Assembly: GCF_002368195.1 (NCBI RefSeq)
Contig: NZ_AP018178.1
Span: forward strand, 1,992,238-2,056,237
DNA: 64,000 nucleotides
Source of the DNA: Calothrix sp. NIES-2100
Lineage (GTDB): Bacteria > Cyanobacteriota > Cyanobacteriia > Cyanobacteriales > Nostocaceae
Direction of reading: 5' to 3'
Below the pieces are notes generated by a model that was given only the letters and a program-made list of their open reading frames with translations, was not told where the DNA came from and did not search any database. Below, in pieces: positions 44,886 through 53,447 of this stretch; position 1 is the stretch's first letter; the number at the start of each line of letters is the position of its first letter. Position numbers and translations under genes: made by a program.

Positions 44886-45073
44886 GCGATCGCCCAATTT
44901 TAGAAGTAGTGACTACAGGAAGTGTGTGGCAAGGTAAATCCAAGATGCATGACAAGTTTACCGCATCTCTGGCTAAGAAGTTTCCTCAAGTAAAAGTGAT
45001 GTTTCCTAAGCATGAACCCGCTTATGGTGCGGGTTTATTGGCGTTGCAGAAGTTAGCAGGAAAGAATTTTTAA
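44886..45073 (+). pseudogene. Displaced 3' end of the sugar kinase gene
   Basis: A 62-codon fragment in frame with the kinase: PILEVVTTGSVWQGKSKM...HEPAYGAGLLALQKLAGKNF then TAA. It matches residues ~262-318 of the kinase at 40961 but has its own stop and the ending AGKNF instead of SRGE. It has no start and is not expected to be translated. It most probably represents the original 3' end left downstream when the mcrBC module entered. Confidence 0.88.
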
Positions 45074-45303
45074 GGAACCGCAAAGGCGCAGAGAACACAG
45101 AGAGGAGTGAAGAGTGCGATCGCGTACCTGTTCATATTATGGATAGTTGGGGAAGAATTAATTGTAAGTATTTAAACACAATTTATTACACACGTTTACA
45201 GAAAATTAAGACATTAAACTTTGATTCTGGGTAGAAACTTCTGTGTAAATAATTCTGTGGGATTACTTATGACTACTCTTGACTAGCCAGATGTGGAATT
45301 CCC

Positions 45304-46971
45304 ATGCAAACATCAGTAATATTTCTGCAAAAAAAGTTTCCCACTTTTGTTCAATGGTTATCAATAGCCAAGTGGCAGTATGTTTACTACGCTCTAGCAG
45401 CCTTTGATCTACTAACCGTCTCAAGCAGTCTGTACCTCAACCACAAGATAATGAACATTTATACTCAGTCTCTTGTGGTAAATCATGAGTGGGCTGCGCG
45501 ACTGGAAACCTATTCTGATCTAGGTCAACTTCTAGCAGATGTCAATGCCCCGGGAAATGATGTTTTCGATTCACAGGATGTCAGGTTGGAGTCAAAGAGA
45601 TTAGAATCTGCCCAGGATATATTTGAGAAGAAATTTAACGTCGTTAGACAAGAGCTACAAACTCAGGTCGATCCAGCACAAGCAACACATTTACTCAAAG
45701 ATTTGGCTGGGGTGGAAGCAGCAACAACAGAAATGGTTGCTGAAGCCAAACTAATTTTTTCATATTTTCGCCAGAATCAGCCGGAAATGGCTGGCAGACG
45801 CATGGCAACGATGGATCGTAAATATCATCAAGTCAATAAAGCGCTGGCGAGATTTCGCCGGAATGTGAGCCAGATTCAGCAGCATCTCTTGGAGCAACAA
45901 CAAATAGCCGCCAATGTATTTCGACAGTATGAGTTGGCGATCGCAGGCGCAATGGTGCTCATGGTTAGTGGTGTGACGTTTTATGGGCATCAGCTAGCCC
46001 AAAAGATGAAATCCGATGCTCAAGAGAAGGAACAGTCAATTACAGAACTACAGCAAGCAGAAGCTCGCTTAAAGGAGCAAACCCAGCATTTACAACTTAC
46101 CTTAGAAAACCTCCAGAAAGCTCAGTTGCAATTGGTGCAAAGTGAGAAAATGTCGAGTTTGGGAGAGCTTGTAGCTGGCGTTGCTCACGAAATTAATAAC
46201 CCAGTTAATTTTATCCACGGCAACCTGACTCATTTTCAAGACTATGCACATAGTCTTTTAGCCTTTATCAGACTTTACCAGAAGTTTTACCCCAAGGCTC
46301 CACCAGAAATTCAAGCTGAAGCGGATGAAATTGACCTGGAGTTTTTGCAGCAAGATTTGATTAAGGTTGTTGATTCCATGAAGATAGGAACTGATCGCAT
46401 TCGTGAGATTGTGTTGTCGCTACGTAATTTCTCGCGTATGGATGAAGCCGATTTTAAAACTGTGGATATTCATGAAGGCATCAATAGTACATTGCTGATT
46501 TTGCAACATCGCCTGAAAGCCCAATCACATTATCCAGCAATTGAAGTAATTAAGGACTATGGTACCTTGCCCCAAGTCGAGTGTTCTGCTGGGCAACTCA
46601 ATCAAGTTTTTATGAATATTTTATCCAATGCCATCGATGCAATGGAAGAAAATAATACTCAGCGAACAGTTGCAGAAATTAAAGCCAAACCCAGTCAGAT
46701 TACGATTCGCACATCAGCTATCGATACCCAATGGGTTGAAATTGCGATCGCCGACAACGGAATTGGTATTTCCGAACAGATTCAGCAACGCATCTTCGAT
46801 CCGTTCTTTACAACCAAGCCTGTGGGAAAAGGTACAGGTATGGGTATGTCTATCAGTTATCAAATCATCACCGAAAAACATGCTGGTAAGCTCAAATGTT
46901 TTTCTACCCTGGGGGAAGGAACAGAATTTTTGATTCAGATTCCCATTCAGCAACAAGTTAAACCTGTTTGA
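45304..46971 (+). CDS. Membrane sensor histidine kinase
   Basis: 555 residues: two membrane helices (~26-46 and ~210-230) flank a helical extracytoplasmic sensor (~47-205, KIMNIYTQSLVVNHEW...). A coiled coil (~240-280) leads to the H-box GVAHEINNPVNFI with His295, then HATPase boxes N (NILSNAIDAMEE), G1 (IADNGIGI) and G2 (VGKGTGMGMSISYQII). No receiver domain. The cognate regulator is not nearby. Stimulus unknown. Confidence 0.93.
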   Translation: MQTSVIFLQKKFPTFVQWLSIAKWQYVYYALAAFDLLTVSSSLYLNHKIMNIYTQSLVVNHEWAARLETYSDLGQLLADVNAPGNDVFDSQDVRLESKRLESAQDIFEKKFNVVRQELQTQVDPAQATHLLKDLAGVEAATTEMVAEAKLIFSYFRQNQPEMAGRRMATMDRKYHQVNKALARFRRNVSQIQQHLLEQQQIAANVFRQYELAIAGAMVLMVSGVTFYGHQLAQKMKSDAQEKEQSITELQQAEARLKEQTQHLQLTLENLQKAQLQLVQSEKMSSLGELVAGVAHEINNPVNFIHGNLTHFQDYAHSLLAFIRLYQKFYPKAPPEIQAEADEIDLEFLQQDLIKVVDSMKIGTDRIREIVLSLRNFSRMDEADFKTVDIHEGINSTLLILQHRLKAQSHYPAIEVIKDYGTLPQVECSAGQLNQVFMNILSNAIDAMEENNTQRTVAEIKAKPSQITIRTSAIDTQWVEIAIADNGIGISEQIQQRIFDPFFTTKPVGKGTGMGMSISYQIITEKHAGKLKCFSTLGEGTEFLIQIPIQQQVKPV

Positions 46972-47249
46972 GCAACAAGTTAAACCTGTGTTAGATTTTA
47001 TATTTTCTATTCAAATCCTGGCAATCAGAAAGTTCCAGAAATCTCCAGCAATACTAACTAATCTAATTTTGCATATAGCAATCCTATATTATTTGTGAAA
47101 ATTCGCGCTGTCCAGATCCCCGACTTCTCAAAGAAGTCGGGGATCTAATTTTCTATATAAGAGTTATCATCATCACTCAAGTGGGTGATGGAGTAATTCA
47201 CGGTATTATGTTACAAGTATAATACAAGTAATTTCAAAAGAGGCAAAAA
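46972..47249. other. Intergenic region with terminator-like hairpin
   Basis: A perfect 15-bp stem (AGATCCCCGACTTCT / AGAAGTCGGGGATCT, 47114-47146) followed by AATTTT is the only strong structure. The rest is AT-rich and should contain the promoter of the PheRS-like gene. Confidence 0.65.
47114..47146. terminator. Strong palindrome, probable bidirectional terminator or REP
   Basis: Perfect 15-nt stem with a 3-nt loop and a short T-rich tail. Similar AAGAAGTCGGGGATCT half-sites occur elsewhere in the window (54858 region), so it may be a dispersed palindromic repeat doubling as a terminator for the kinase. Confidence 0.6.
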
Positions 47250-47266
47250 ATGAACCATCTGGACTT

Positions 47267-48292
47267 TTGAAGCCGGACTTGACGAACCCAGCGAATGGTA
47301 TTCACGCCATTAATCTAATCGTCTACAAAATAGCCGAAGTTCTGCAAGCATCCGGTTATCCTGAACCAACAATTTGGCGTTCTTCTCCCATCACGACGAT
47401 CGCCAATAACTACGATAAGCTGTATATTCCCAGCGAAAGTTTATCCCGTTCCGCCAAATACACCCGTTACCTCAGTGACGGTAGGCTACTCAGAACTCAT
47501 ACCACTGTGATTATGCCAGAGTTACTTCCTCACTTACACGGGGAACAACTCATTCTCCACCCCGGTATTTGTTATCGCCGGGATGTGGTGGATAAGCGTC
47601 ACGTCGGGGAACCCCATCAAATGGATGTATGGTTAATTAGCCAACATCAACAATTAGCCAGAGTTGCTTTAATTCAATTAATTACTGTTATTCTCAACTC
47701 AATTCTTCCCGGTGTTTCCTATCGCCTAAATGAAACATCACATCCATATACCTGCAATGGTTTAGAAATTGAAGTGTTAGTTAATGGTAACTGGATTGAG
47801 GTAGGAGAATGTGGAGAAATTCACCCTAATTTACTTAAAAGAGGCTATACAGGTTTAGCTTCTGGTTGGGGATTAGATCGTCTGGTGATGTTAGTAAAAG
47901 GGATAGATGATATTCGCTTATTGCGAAACACCCATCCCCAAATAGCTGCCCAGATGACGAACCTGGAAACCTATAATCAGGTATCTAATAAACCAAGTAT
48001 CAGCCGAGATATGTCTATTGTCACTGGGATAGATACTGATTTAGAAGATATTTGTGAACAAATACTAAAAGTTTTAGGCAATGAAGCTGAACTATTAGAA
48101 TCTGTGGAAATATTAAGCGAAACTCTTTACCCGCAACTTCCACAAAAAGCGATTCAACGTTTAGGTATTAATCCCCATCAAAAAAATCTGCTGGTACGGA
48201 TGACTCTTAGGAGTCTTCATGCGTCTATTTCTCATCAAAAAGCCAATATTCTGCGGGATTGGGTTTATCAACAAATTCATCAAGGCGAGTAA
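47267..48292 (+). CDS. Monomeric phenylalanyl-tRNA synthetase-like protein (PheS catalytic core plus FDX-ACB-like domain)
   Basis: 341 residues from TTG 47267. The catalytic core resembles PheS: LTNPANGIHAINLI, motif 2 GICYRRDVVDKRHVGEPHQMDVW, the GECGEIHPNLLKRGY loop and motif 3 GLASGWGLDRLVML. The last ~100 residues (SRDMSIVTGIDTDLEDICEQIL) look like the FDX-ACB anticodon domain normally found on PheT. The combination mirrors single-chain mitochondrial PheRS. Upstream, ATG 47250 with an AGAGG ribosome site reads MNHLDF then stops one base out of frame; a -1 shift at TTTT would join it as MNHLDFLKPDLTNP. The substrate amino acid and tRNA are unknown. Confidence 0.85.
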   Translation: MKPDLTNPANGIHAINLIVYKIAEVLQASGYPEPTIWRSSPITTIANNYDKLYIPSESLSRSAKYTRYLSDGRLLRTHTTVIMPELLPHLHGEQLILHPGICYRRDVVDKRHVGEPHQMDVWLISQHQQLARVALIQLITVILNSILPGVSYRLNETSHPYTCNGLEIEVLVNGNWIEVGECGEIHPNLLKRGYTGLASGWGLDRLVMLVKGIDDIRLLRNTHPQIAAQMTNLETYNQVSNKPSISRDMSIVTGIDTDLEDICEQILKVLGNEAELLESVEILSETLYPQLPQKAIQRLGINPHQKNLLVRMTLRSLHASISHQKANILRDWVYQQIHQGE

Positions 48293-48859
48293 TTAGACAC
48301 GGGGACAAACAGACACGGTGAGGCGGTAACAAAGCTAATTTCTCCATTTCTTTCAAGGAGAGTGATAAAATCTGTTTTTTCCCCTGCGCTCTTTGCGTCC
48401 TCTGCGGTTCAATAATAATTGATTTAACCTTATTAGGCACAGAGAAGAGAATAGGACTTACGCAAAAATTACCAAAAACCTTAATTTATTGAACCGCCTT
48501 CTCTGCGAGAGGCTTCCGCCAACGCGCAGCGTCTCGCAGAGAAGATGCCAAGAACGCCAAGAGTTCGTAGAGTGTGCGTAAGTCCTAGAGAAAAGAAAAC
48601 AGATATAGCAATCCGTTTAGGAGTTACAAACACCTATCTTCCTTGTCTCCCTTGTCTTCCTTATCTTCCTTGTCCCTTTTGTTCATACTAAGTAAGTCGG
48701 TGGAAAAAAACCAAACTATGTTACGAAACGTAAATTGGCTTGAAACCCTTACCAATGACAAATGACAAAGCGCAAAGTCTGAGCGGAGGTTTCCTCCGAT
48801 CAGAACTTTGTAAGAATGACAAATGACAGTCCTCGCCAGTTATGTTTAATTGCACCGCC
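48293..48859. other. Repeat-rich intergenic region
   Basis: No gene is supported. It contains a MITE-like element (48452-48588), GACACGGGGAC repeats, CTTCCTTGTC tandem motifs (48640-48672) and a hairpin GTCTGAGCGGAGGTTTCCTCCGATCAGAAC (48780-48806). Confidence 0.7.
48452..48588. mobile_element. MITE-like element with GGACTTACGCA inverted ends
   Basis: The termini AGGACTTACGCA (48453-48464) and TGCGTAAGTCCT (48575-48586) are perfect 12-bp inverted repeats. The interior holds a long hairpin CTCTGCGAGAGGCTTCC...GTCTCGCAGAG (48500-48543) and no coding sequence. The GGACTTACGCA end is known from insertion-sequence relics in cyanobacteria. Confidence 0.6.
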
Positions 48860-50113
48860 CTACTTATCAAACACCCCCCGCATCGCCAGAAGCGCTGTTC
48901 CATAGGCTGCTTCCGTATTTTCTGAGGAAACTACGGGGACTTTTAAATACCTTCCACGTATAGCAGTCCAAGTATTATTAGCTGCACCACCACCAGCCGT
49001 ATAAACGCGATGTAAGTTATCTGTGCCCATTTGCTGTAATAATTCATACCCCCGCGCTTCTATGCGGGCAATACTTTCTAATAACCCATGTAAAAATTCC
49101 CTAGGATTATCTGGGCGTGGTTCTAAGCGTGGGGGTAAATTGGGATCGTTAATCGGAAAGCGATCGCCTGCTTTCAACAAGGGATAATAATCTAACTCGC
49201 TGGCTGTGGTAGCATCAATCTCACTACTCAAGCTTTTTAACTCAGCGTCAGTAAAAAATTGCCGCAACACTGCACCCCCAGTATTAGAAGCACCGCCAGT
49301 TAGCCACAAATCACCTAAGCGATGGCTGTAAATTCCATATCGCGCATCTTCAACGCGAGTACGACTCAATAGTTTTAATACCAGTGTCGAACCCAAGGAA
49401 GTCACCGCTTCCCCTGGTGATTTTGCGCCACTGGCCAGAAAAGCCGCAATACTATCTGTAGTCCCCGCACAAACTAAACAATCCTGGCGCAAACCAAATT
49501 TAGCTGCAATTTCTGGGCGTAATTCCCCAATCGGTGTTCCAGGCGGTAAAACTTCAGGTAGCTGAATTGGGATTGGCAAATTTTCCAGCCATTGGGGGTA
49601 TTTCAACTCTTCCACGTCGTAACCCAGTTTTAAGGCGTTGTGGTAGTCGCTAATACCTAAGCGTCCATGCAGCAGAAATGCTAGCCAATCTGCTTGATGC
49701 AGGAAATATCTAGCTTCTGTAAATGTCGGTAACTGTGACATCCACAGAAGTTTGGCAAGGCTGGAAGTAGCACTGACTACTGTATGATTCTCCGGGGCGA
49801 TACTTTTCAACTGCTCTAGCATCACCGATCCCCGTGAATCGTTATAAAGCAAAGGTGCGTCTTGTGGGTTTCCAGCTGCGTCTATCAGCAAGACAGTGGA
49901 AGAAGTCCCATTAATAGCGATCGCCTTAATTCCTCGCCGCAGTGGTTCTGGAATGGCGGCTAACAGCGTCCATAAAGCCTTGTGCCATACATCTATCCAA
50001 TCAGCGGAAATTTCCCAAGGATACCTCATTTCTGCCTGGATGCTAGCTTCAGCGTCAATCACCGTCGCCCTAGCGCCAGATGTCCCAAAGTCGATCCCCA
50101 GAAATAAATCCAT
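48860..50113 (-). CDS. FGGY-family sugar kinase (ribulose/xylulose kinase type)
   Basis: 417 residues from ATG 50113 (MDLFLGIDFGTSGARATVID); the frame extends 69 bases further to an earlier ATG. FGGY landmarks: phosphate loop DFGTSGAR, substrate region WHKALWTLL..., GTTDSIAAFLASGAKSPGEAV, SLGSTLVLKLLS and adenosine motif TAGGGAANNTW. Cyanobacterial members of this type are D-ribulose kinases related to plant XK-1; the product here is thus probably D-ribulose (or xylulose) kinase. It is transcribed alone toward the MITE-rich region. Confidence 0.9.
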   Translation of the reverse strand: MDLFLGIDFGTSGARATVIDAEASIQAEMRYPWEISADWIDVWHKALWTLLAAIPEPLRRGIKAIAINGTSSTVLLIDAAGNPQDAPLLYNDSRGSVMLEQLKSIAPENHTVVSATSSLAKLLWMSQLPTFTEARYFLHQADWLAFLLHGRLGISDYHNALKLGYDVEELKYPQWLENLPIPIQLPEVLPPGTPIGELRPEIAAKFGLRQDCLVCAGTTDSIAAFLASGAKSPGEAVTSLGSTLVLKLLSRTRVEDARYGIYSHRLGDLWLTGGASNTGGAVLRQFFTDAELKSLSSEIDATTASELDYYPLLKAGDRFPINDPNLPPRLEPRPDNPREFLHGLLESIARIEARGYELLQQMGTDNLHRVYTAGGGAANNTWTAIRGRYLKVPVVSSENTEAAYGTALLAMRGVFDK

Positions 50114-50159
50114 AGATTTAGTTACACAACTGGCACAATAAATCCAGGTTAGGGTTCTC

Positions 50160-50258
50160 AAGAGTCCAGAGTCAAGAGTCAAGAGTCCAGAGTCCAGAGT
50201 CTAGAATTTATTGACCAATGACCAATGACCAATGACCATTGACCATTGACCATTGACA
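50160..50258. repeat. Two adjacent heptanucleotide repeat arrays
   Basis: AGAGTCC/AGAGTCA units (50160-50202) followed by GACCAATG/GACCATT units (50212-50258). Part of a 342-bp gene-free stretch (50114-50455) between the divergent FGGY kinase and psaM, which must also contain both promoters. Confidence 0.9.
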
Positions 50259-50455
50259 GCCTCAACGACAAATCGCCAGACACCCAGCGTTAGTCCATAG
50301 ATTGATATATTTTCTTTAAAAAGAATAACGAATGACTACGGAGCGATCGCGGCTTTTGTTGCATCTTGTAACAAGATATTCCACAAACCTGGCAAAACAG
50401 GGAAAAGTAGTAAACGAACTATTTAAAACGTATTGAGTTTAGGAGGTTTCCAACC

Positions 50456-50584
50456 ATGCCTATATCTAACACTCTCATGTTTGCTGTCACATCTCTCTCA
50501 GATACTCAAGTGTACATCGCTTTGGTTGTGGCCTTGATTCCAGGTGTTTTGGCTTGGCGTTTAGCCACAGAACTTTACAAATAA
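50456..50584 (+). CDS. psaM: Photosystem I reaction centre subunit XII (PsaM)
   Basis: A 42-residue protein with a perfect AGGAGG ribosome site at 50441-50446. The core TSLSDTQVYIALVVALIPGVLAWRLATELYK is PsaM, a single thylakoid membrane helix near the PSI trimer interface. Canonical PsaM is ~31 residues and starts near MSLSDT; here that Met is Thr, so translation must begin upstream at MPISNTLMFAV (or Met8), adding about ten residues. It is missed by gene finders because of size. Confidence 0.96.
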   Translation: MPISNTLMFAVTSLSDTQVYIALVVALIPGVLAWRLATELYK

Positions 50585-50611
50585 GCTACTGTGTGACACA
50601 GTTGTTGGGCT

Positions 50612-50712
50612 AAGAAGCCTGGCATGAGTGAGTAACTTTGATCGACACTTGTAGCTTTAGGCAAGTAAGTGTTCGACTCTGGCTACTTACGTATGCCAGG
50701 TTTCTTTTTTGG
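50612..50712 (+). terminator. Structured psaM 3' region, probable terminator
   Basis: AAGAAGCCTGGCAT (50612-50625) and ATGCCAGGTTTCTT (50694-50707) form a 14-bp near-perfect stem followed by TTTTTGG. The ~68-nt loop contains further complementary segments (CGACACTTG / CAAGTAAGTGTTCG), so the transcript would end in a branched structure. A terminator is most likely; a small RNA is possible. Confidence 0.6.
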
Positions 50713-51079
50713 CTGTGAATACACTTGTAGCAATTTCCGAAAAATGAAGTAATATGGCAGCTAAATCAAGGCTTAAGAAGGCAGAAGTACTTTCTTCAGA
50801 AGGAATACCTGCACGCAAATGCCAGGAATTTGATAAAGTTGACGCTCTATTATTTTCCTACCTACTTAAAACCAGGGACGCGATTACCATATGACAGAGC
50901 ATAAAGAAATTAATTCTGTATAATATTTGACAATATTTCCTTCTGTGATCTGCCCTTCGGCTTCGCCACTTGCTTGATAAAGGGGAACCCGTCCACTGCA
51001 GTGGCTCACTATCTACCATTCTTCACTAATCGGCTTTTTGCGCTGTTCTGCTTGAATTTACGAGGTCTTTTTTACCATC
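50713..51079. other. Intergenic region
   Basis: No gene recognised. It contains the promoter of the coiled-coil membrane protein and the palindrome-like GGGGAACCCGTCCACTGCAGTGG near 50980. Confidence 0.4.
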
Positions 51080-51493
51080 ATGAACGCTATTCAACCATCT
51101 AGAGAGCCGCTACAACCGATACAAAAACGCCGGGTTGTTCCTCGGCCAAAGCGCCATCTGCGTCAGCGATCGCATCAAGTAATGGCTGTGGAAGTAACAG
51201 CCAAGATAGCAGTTAATCTGGCAATTTCAGCAGCAGCAGTTTCCGCCCTGATGCAACTTTTGCCTTATCACTGGTTACAGCAAGACAAATTGCGAGAAAT
51301 GCGTACTGAAACCAAGCAGATGGAAGGGCGTGTGAATGTTTTGCAAGGACAATTCAGCCGCAACTTCGATCCCTCGCAAGCCAAAAGTATTATGCAACAA
51401 CAAAGCTACCGATTTGACCCGTCCCAGCGTCAGATCGTGTTGATGAATCAGGATCAAGCAGAAGCAACTAACCAATCCGAGTCATCACCTTAA
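51080..51493 (+). CDS. Small membrane protein with coiled coil (FtsL/FtsB-like topology)
   Basis: 137 residues: a basic N-terminus (KRRVVPRPKRHLRQRSHQ), one membrane helix (~43-62, IAVNLAISAAAVSALMQLL), then a coiled coil (DKLREMRTETKQMEGRVNVLQGQF) and a Gln-rich tail. The topology resembles divisome FtsL/FtsB proteins, but no conserved family was recognised; conserved in cyanobacteria by impression. Alone on the plus strand. Confidence 0.75.
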   Translation: MNAIQPSREPLQPIQKRRVVPRPKRHLRQRSHQVMAVEVTAKIAVNLAISAAAVSALMQLLPYHWLQQDKLREMRTETKQMEGRVNVLQGQFSRNFDPSQAKSIMQQQSYRFDPSQRQIVLMNQDQAEATNQSESSP

Positions 51494-51665
51494 GCAAAAG
51501 CTACTAGGGGCTAAAAACTAGAGTATAGTACCGTTTGAAGCTAGAAGAGATATTGCCTGTTATAGTTATTGTCGCCAAGCTGCACTACTTAATATTTATT
51601 AGCTATTAGTTATACAGGGTCGCTATCCTCTACTCACAAATTAGATTTGCAAGTCCTTTGAGGGA

Positions 51666-52403
51666 CTAATCTACAGAATCAGGATGTTCAGGAGATAGCA
51701 GTTCAGTTAACCAATTTTCCAGTTGTCTACGCAAGCGCCAACCAGGAACATCTTTTCTATCGGGTATTTGAGTCAACGCACGACGATAATCAGCGATCGC
51801 ACAATTCCAGTCACCCCAAAGATGATAAGTCCTGCCTCTCTCAGCCCAGATATGACCTTCTAGCTGCCCGAAAAGCAGTGCGACATCAAAATTCTCAATT
51901 GCCTCTTCGTATTGCCCTAATTCGCGCCAGGTGATGCCTCTGTTAATGCGTGCCCGGACATGGCTAGGATTCAAATCAATCGCCCGATCATAATCAGCGA
52001 TCGCTGCGGCTAATTTGCCACAAGCAGCATAGTAGTTGGCGCGGTTATTATAAGCACTAGCCAAACTCGGATTTATTTGCAGTGCTGTGTTATAGTCACA
52101 AAACGCTTTTTGGCTTTCACCGCTTTGAAAATAAATCAGCCCACGGTTGTTGTAATCAATCGCGTTTTGCGGATGACGGCGGATCAGTTGGCTTAAAAGT
52201 GCGATCGCCTCACCATAATCTCCTCTCTGAGCCAATCTCAAGGCACAAGAGCGTAAATCACCATCTTCTATGTCTAAATCATCTTTGAAATTTTTAGTTT
52301 GATTTGATACTGAATCGCATAAGTTATTTTGCTTATCTCCAAAAGCTACATAGGAGTTATTACTCATATTGTCCTGCCGTATATACTTGGTTTTTGAATT
52401 CAA
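51666..52403 (-). CDS. TPR-repeat protein
   Basis: 245 residues with about five TPR-like units from ~48 to ~225 (ALRLAQRGDYGEAIALLSQLI, YNNRGLIYFQSGESQKAFCDYN, YNNRANYYAACGKLAAAIADYDRAI, RINRGITWRELGQYEEAIENFD). Such scaffolds mediate protein-protein interactions. The N-terminal 45 residues are low-complexity. No catalytic domain. Function unknown. Confidence 0.85.
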   Translation of the reverse strand: MNSKTKYIRQDNMSNNSYVAFGDKQNNLCDSVSNQTKNFKDDLDIEDGDLRSCALRLAQRGDYGEAIALLSQLIRRHPQNAIDYNNRGLIYFQSGESQKAFCDYNTALQINPSLASAYNNRANYYAACGKLAAAIADYDRAIDLNPSHVRARINRGITWRELGQYEEAIENFDVALLFGQLEGHIWAERGRTYHLWGDWNCAIADYRRALTQIPDRKDVPGWRLRRQLENWLTELLSPEHPDSVD

Positions 52404-52889
52404 AATATAGTTATTATTGTGCTGCCATTTTGTCTGATATGTCAGTTCTTCAGGTGTCTATAATTACTAAATAATTACAACCACAACCATAGAAAAACTT
52501 TATCTCATACAAACAATTCATGATCCAATCTCATCATAGATACCTCATCCCCAGGTTAAATTCCCGAAAAACCAAAGATCAATCTCAAAGACTAGTCAGG
52601 TAGTGAGAGCGACAACTTGGTAGAATGCCAACAAGCCGTTGATGAGAGATAACGCAAAGCACCCAGGAACACGGCAATGCTCAGAATGGGCAACCCTGTT
52701 TTCCTGTAGGCGCAATTATTCAAGAAGCAAATGACTGAAGCCGTCAAGAAAAACAACAATTCCGGCGCGAATCTCCTAGCTTGAACTATGAGGTTGATCC
52801 CCGTTGCCGTGTCTCTTTATAGATTCGCATCTAACGGTTCCAGGTTCTAGTTCCTTAATCTGACTTTTAAGTTTTGAGAAAATTTTCTT
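52404..52889. other. Intergenic region with a possible decayed gene
   Basis: Frames 52646-52735 and 52739-52819 share one reading frame interrupted by one TGA, giving ITQSTQEHGNAQNGQPCF and SRQEKQQFRRESPSLNYEVD. The composition is protein-like and may be a gene remnant. Nothing else is recognised. Confidence 0.3.
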
Positions 52890-53354
52890 ATGACAATTGC
52901 AATTTCTTACCCCGAGTCCCCGGATTTAACTGCTGATGATTACATTGTGATCGGCTTGGCAACCTGCTTTGTCAAGGAAGATGGAGAAGTACATCAAGTA
53001 GAAGTGATTGAACCCATTCCCTCTGCGGCTTTAGAAGCAATAATGAAAGGGATTCCCACTTCATATAAGTTTGCTTGGGCGACAACTTTAGGCTCTATCC
53101 TGGATGGGGATCAACTCTCAGCACCAAGCACCTTCCCAGAGTCTGCTCAATTTGCAGATGAGTTTGTAACACGGCTATTTGCAGCCGCTCGTACCTATAA
53201 GCGGCGTGAAGTTAGCAAATCTCTCATTCCTTTGGGTACAACCTACACAGAGTTGAATTACTCTACTGAACGCAAGCGTGTGCTAAATGCTGCTAGGGTA
53301 GTGACCAAAGAAGATAACGTTAAACAGCACTCCCACACCCATAAAGTTCTTTAA
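52890..53354 (+). CDS. Conserved cyanobacterial protein of unknown function
   Basis: 154 residues: DLTADDYIVIGLATCFVKEDGEV, VEVIEPIPSAALEAIMKGIPTSY, then ARTYKRREVSKSLIPLGTTYTELNY. It has no membrane segment or known motif. The full-length start and lack of repeats suggest a real, conserved soluble protein. It is followed by an ATTCGTA heptamer array and a hairpin terminator. Confidence 0.75.
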   Translation: MTIAISYPESPDLTADDYIVIGLATCFVKEDGEVHQVEVIEPIPSAALEAIMKGIPTSYKFAWATTLGSILDGDQLSAPSTFPESAQFADEFVTRLFAAARTYKRREVSKSLIPLGTTYTELNYSTERKRVLNAARVVTKEDNVKQHSHTHKVL

Positions 53355-53388
53355 ATAATTCGTAATTCGTAATTCGTAATTCGTAATA
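53355..53388. repeat. Heptanucleotide tandem repeat (ATTCGTA)n
   Basis: Four perfect units, identical in sequence to the array at 23074-23107, indicating a dispersed family. Confidence 0.9.
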
Positions 53389-53416
53389 CCCTAGAGTTCC
53401 CATAGGCTAGGGTATT
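53385..53416. terminator. Hairpin AATACCCTAG/CTAGGGTATT
   Basis: A perfect 10-bp stem with a 12-nt loop immediately after the heptamers and before the flavoprotein gene; it may terminate the upstream gene. Confidence 0.6.
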
Positions 53417-53447
53417 ATCAATTACTAATTATTTAGTAGAGGTTTGG

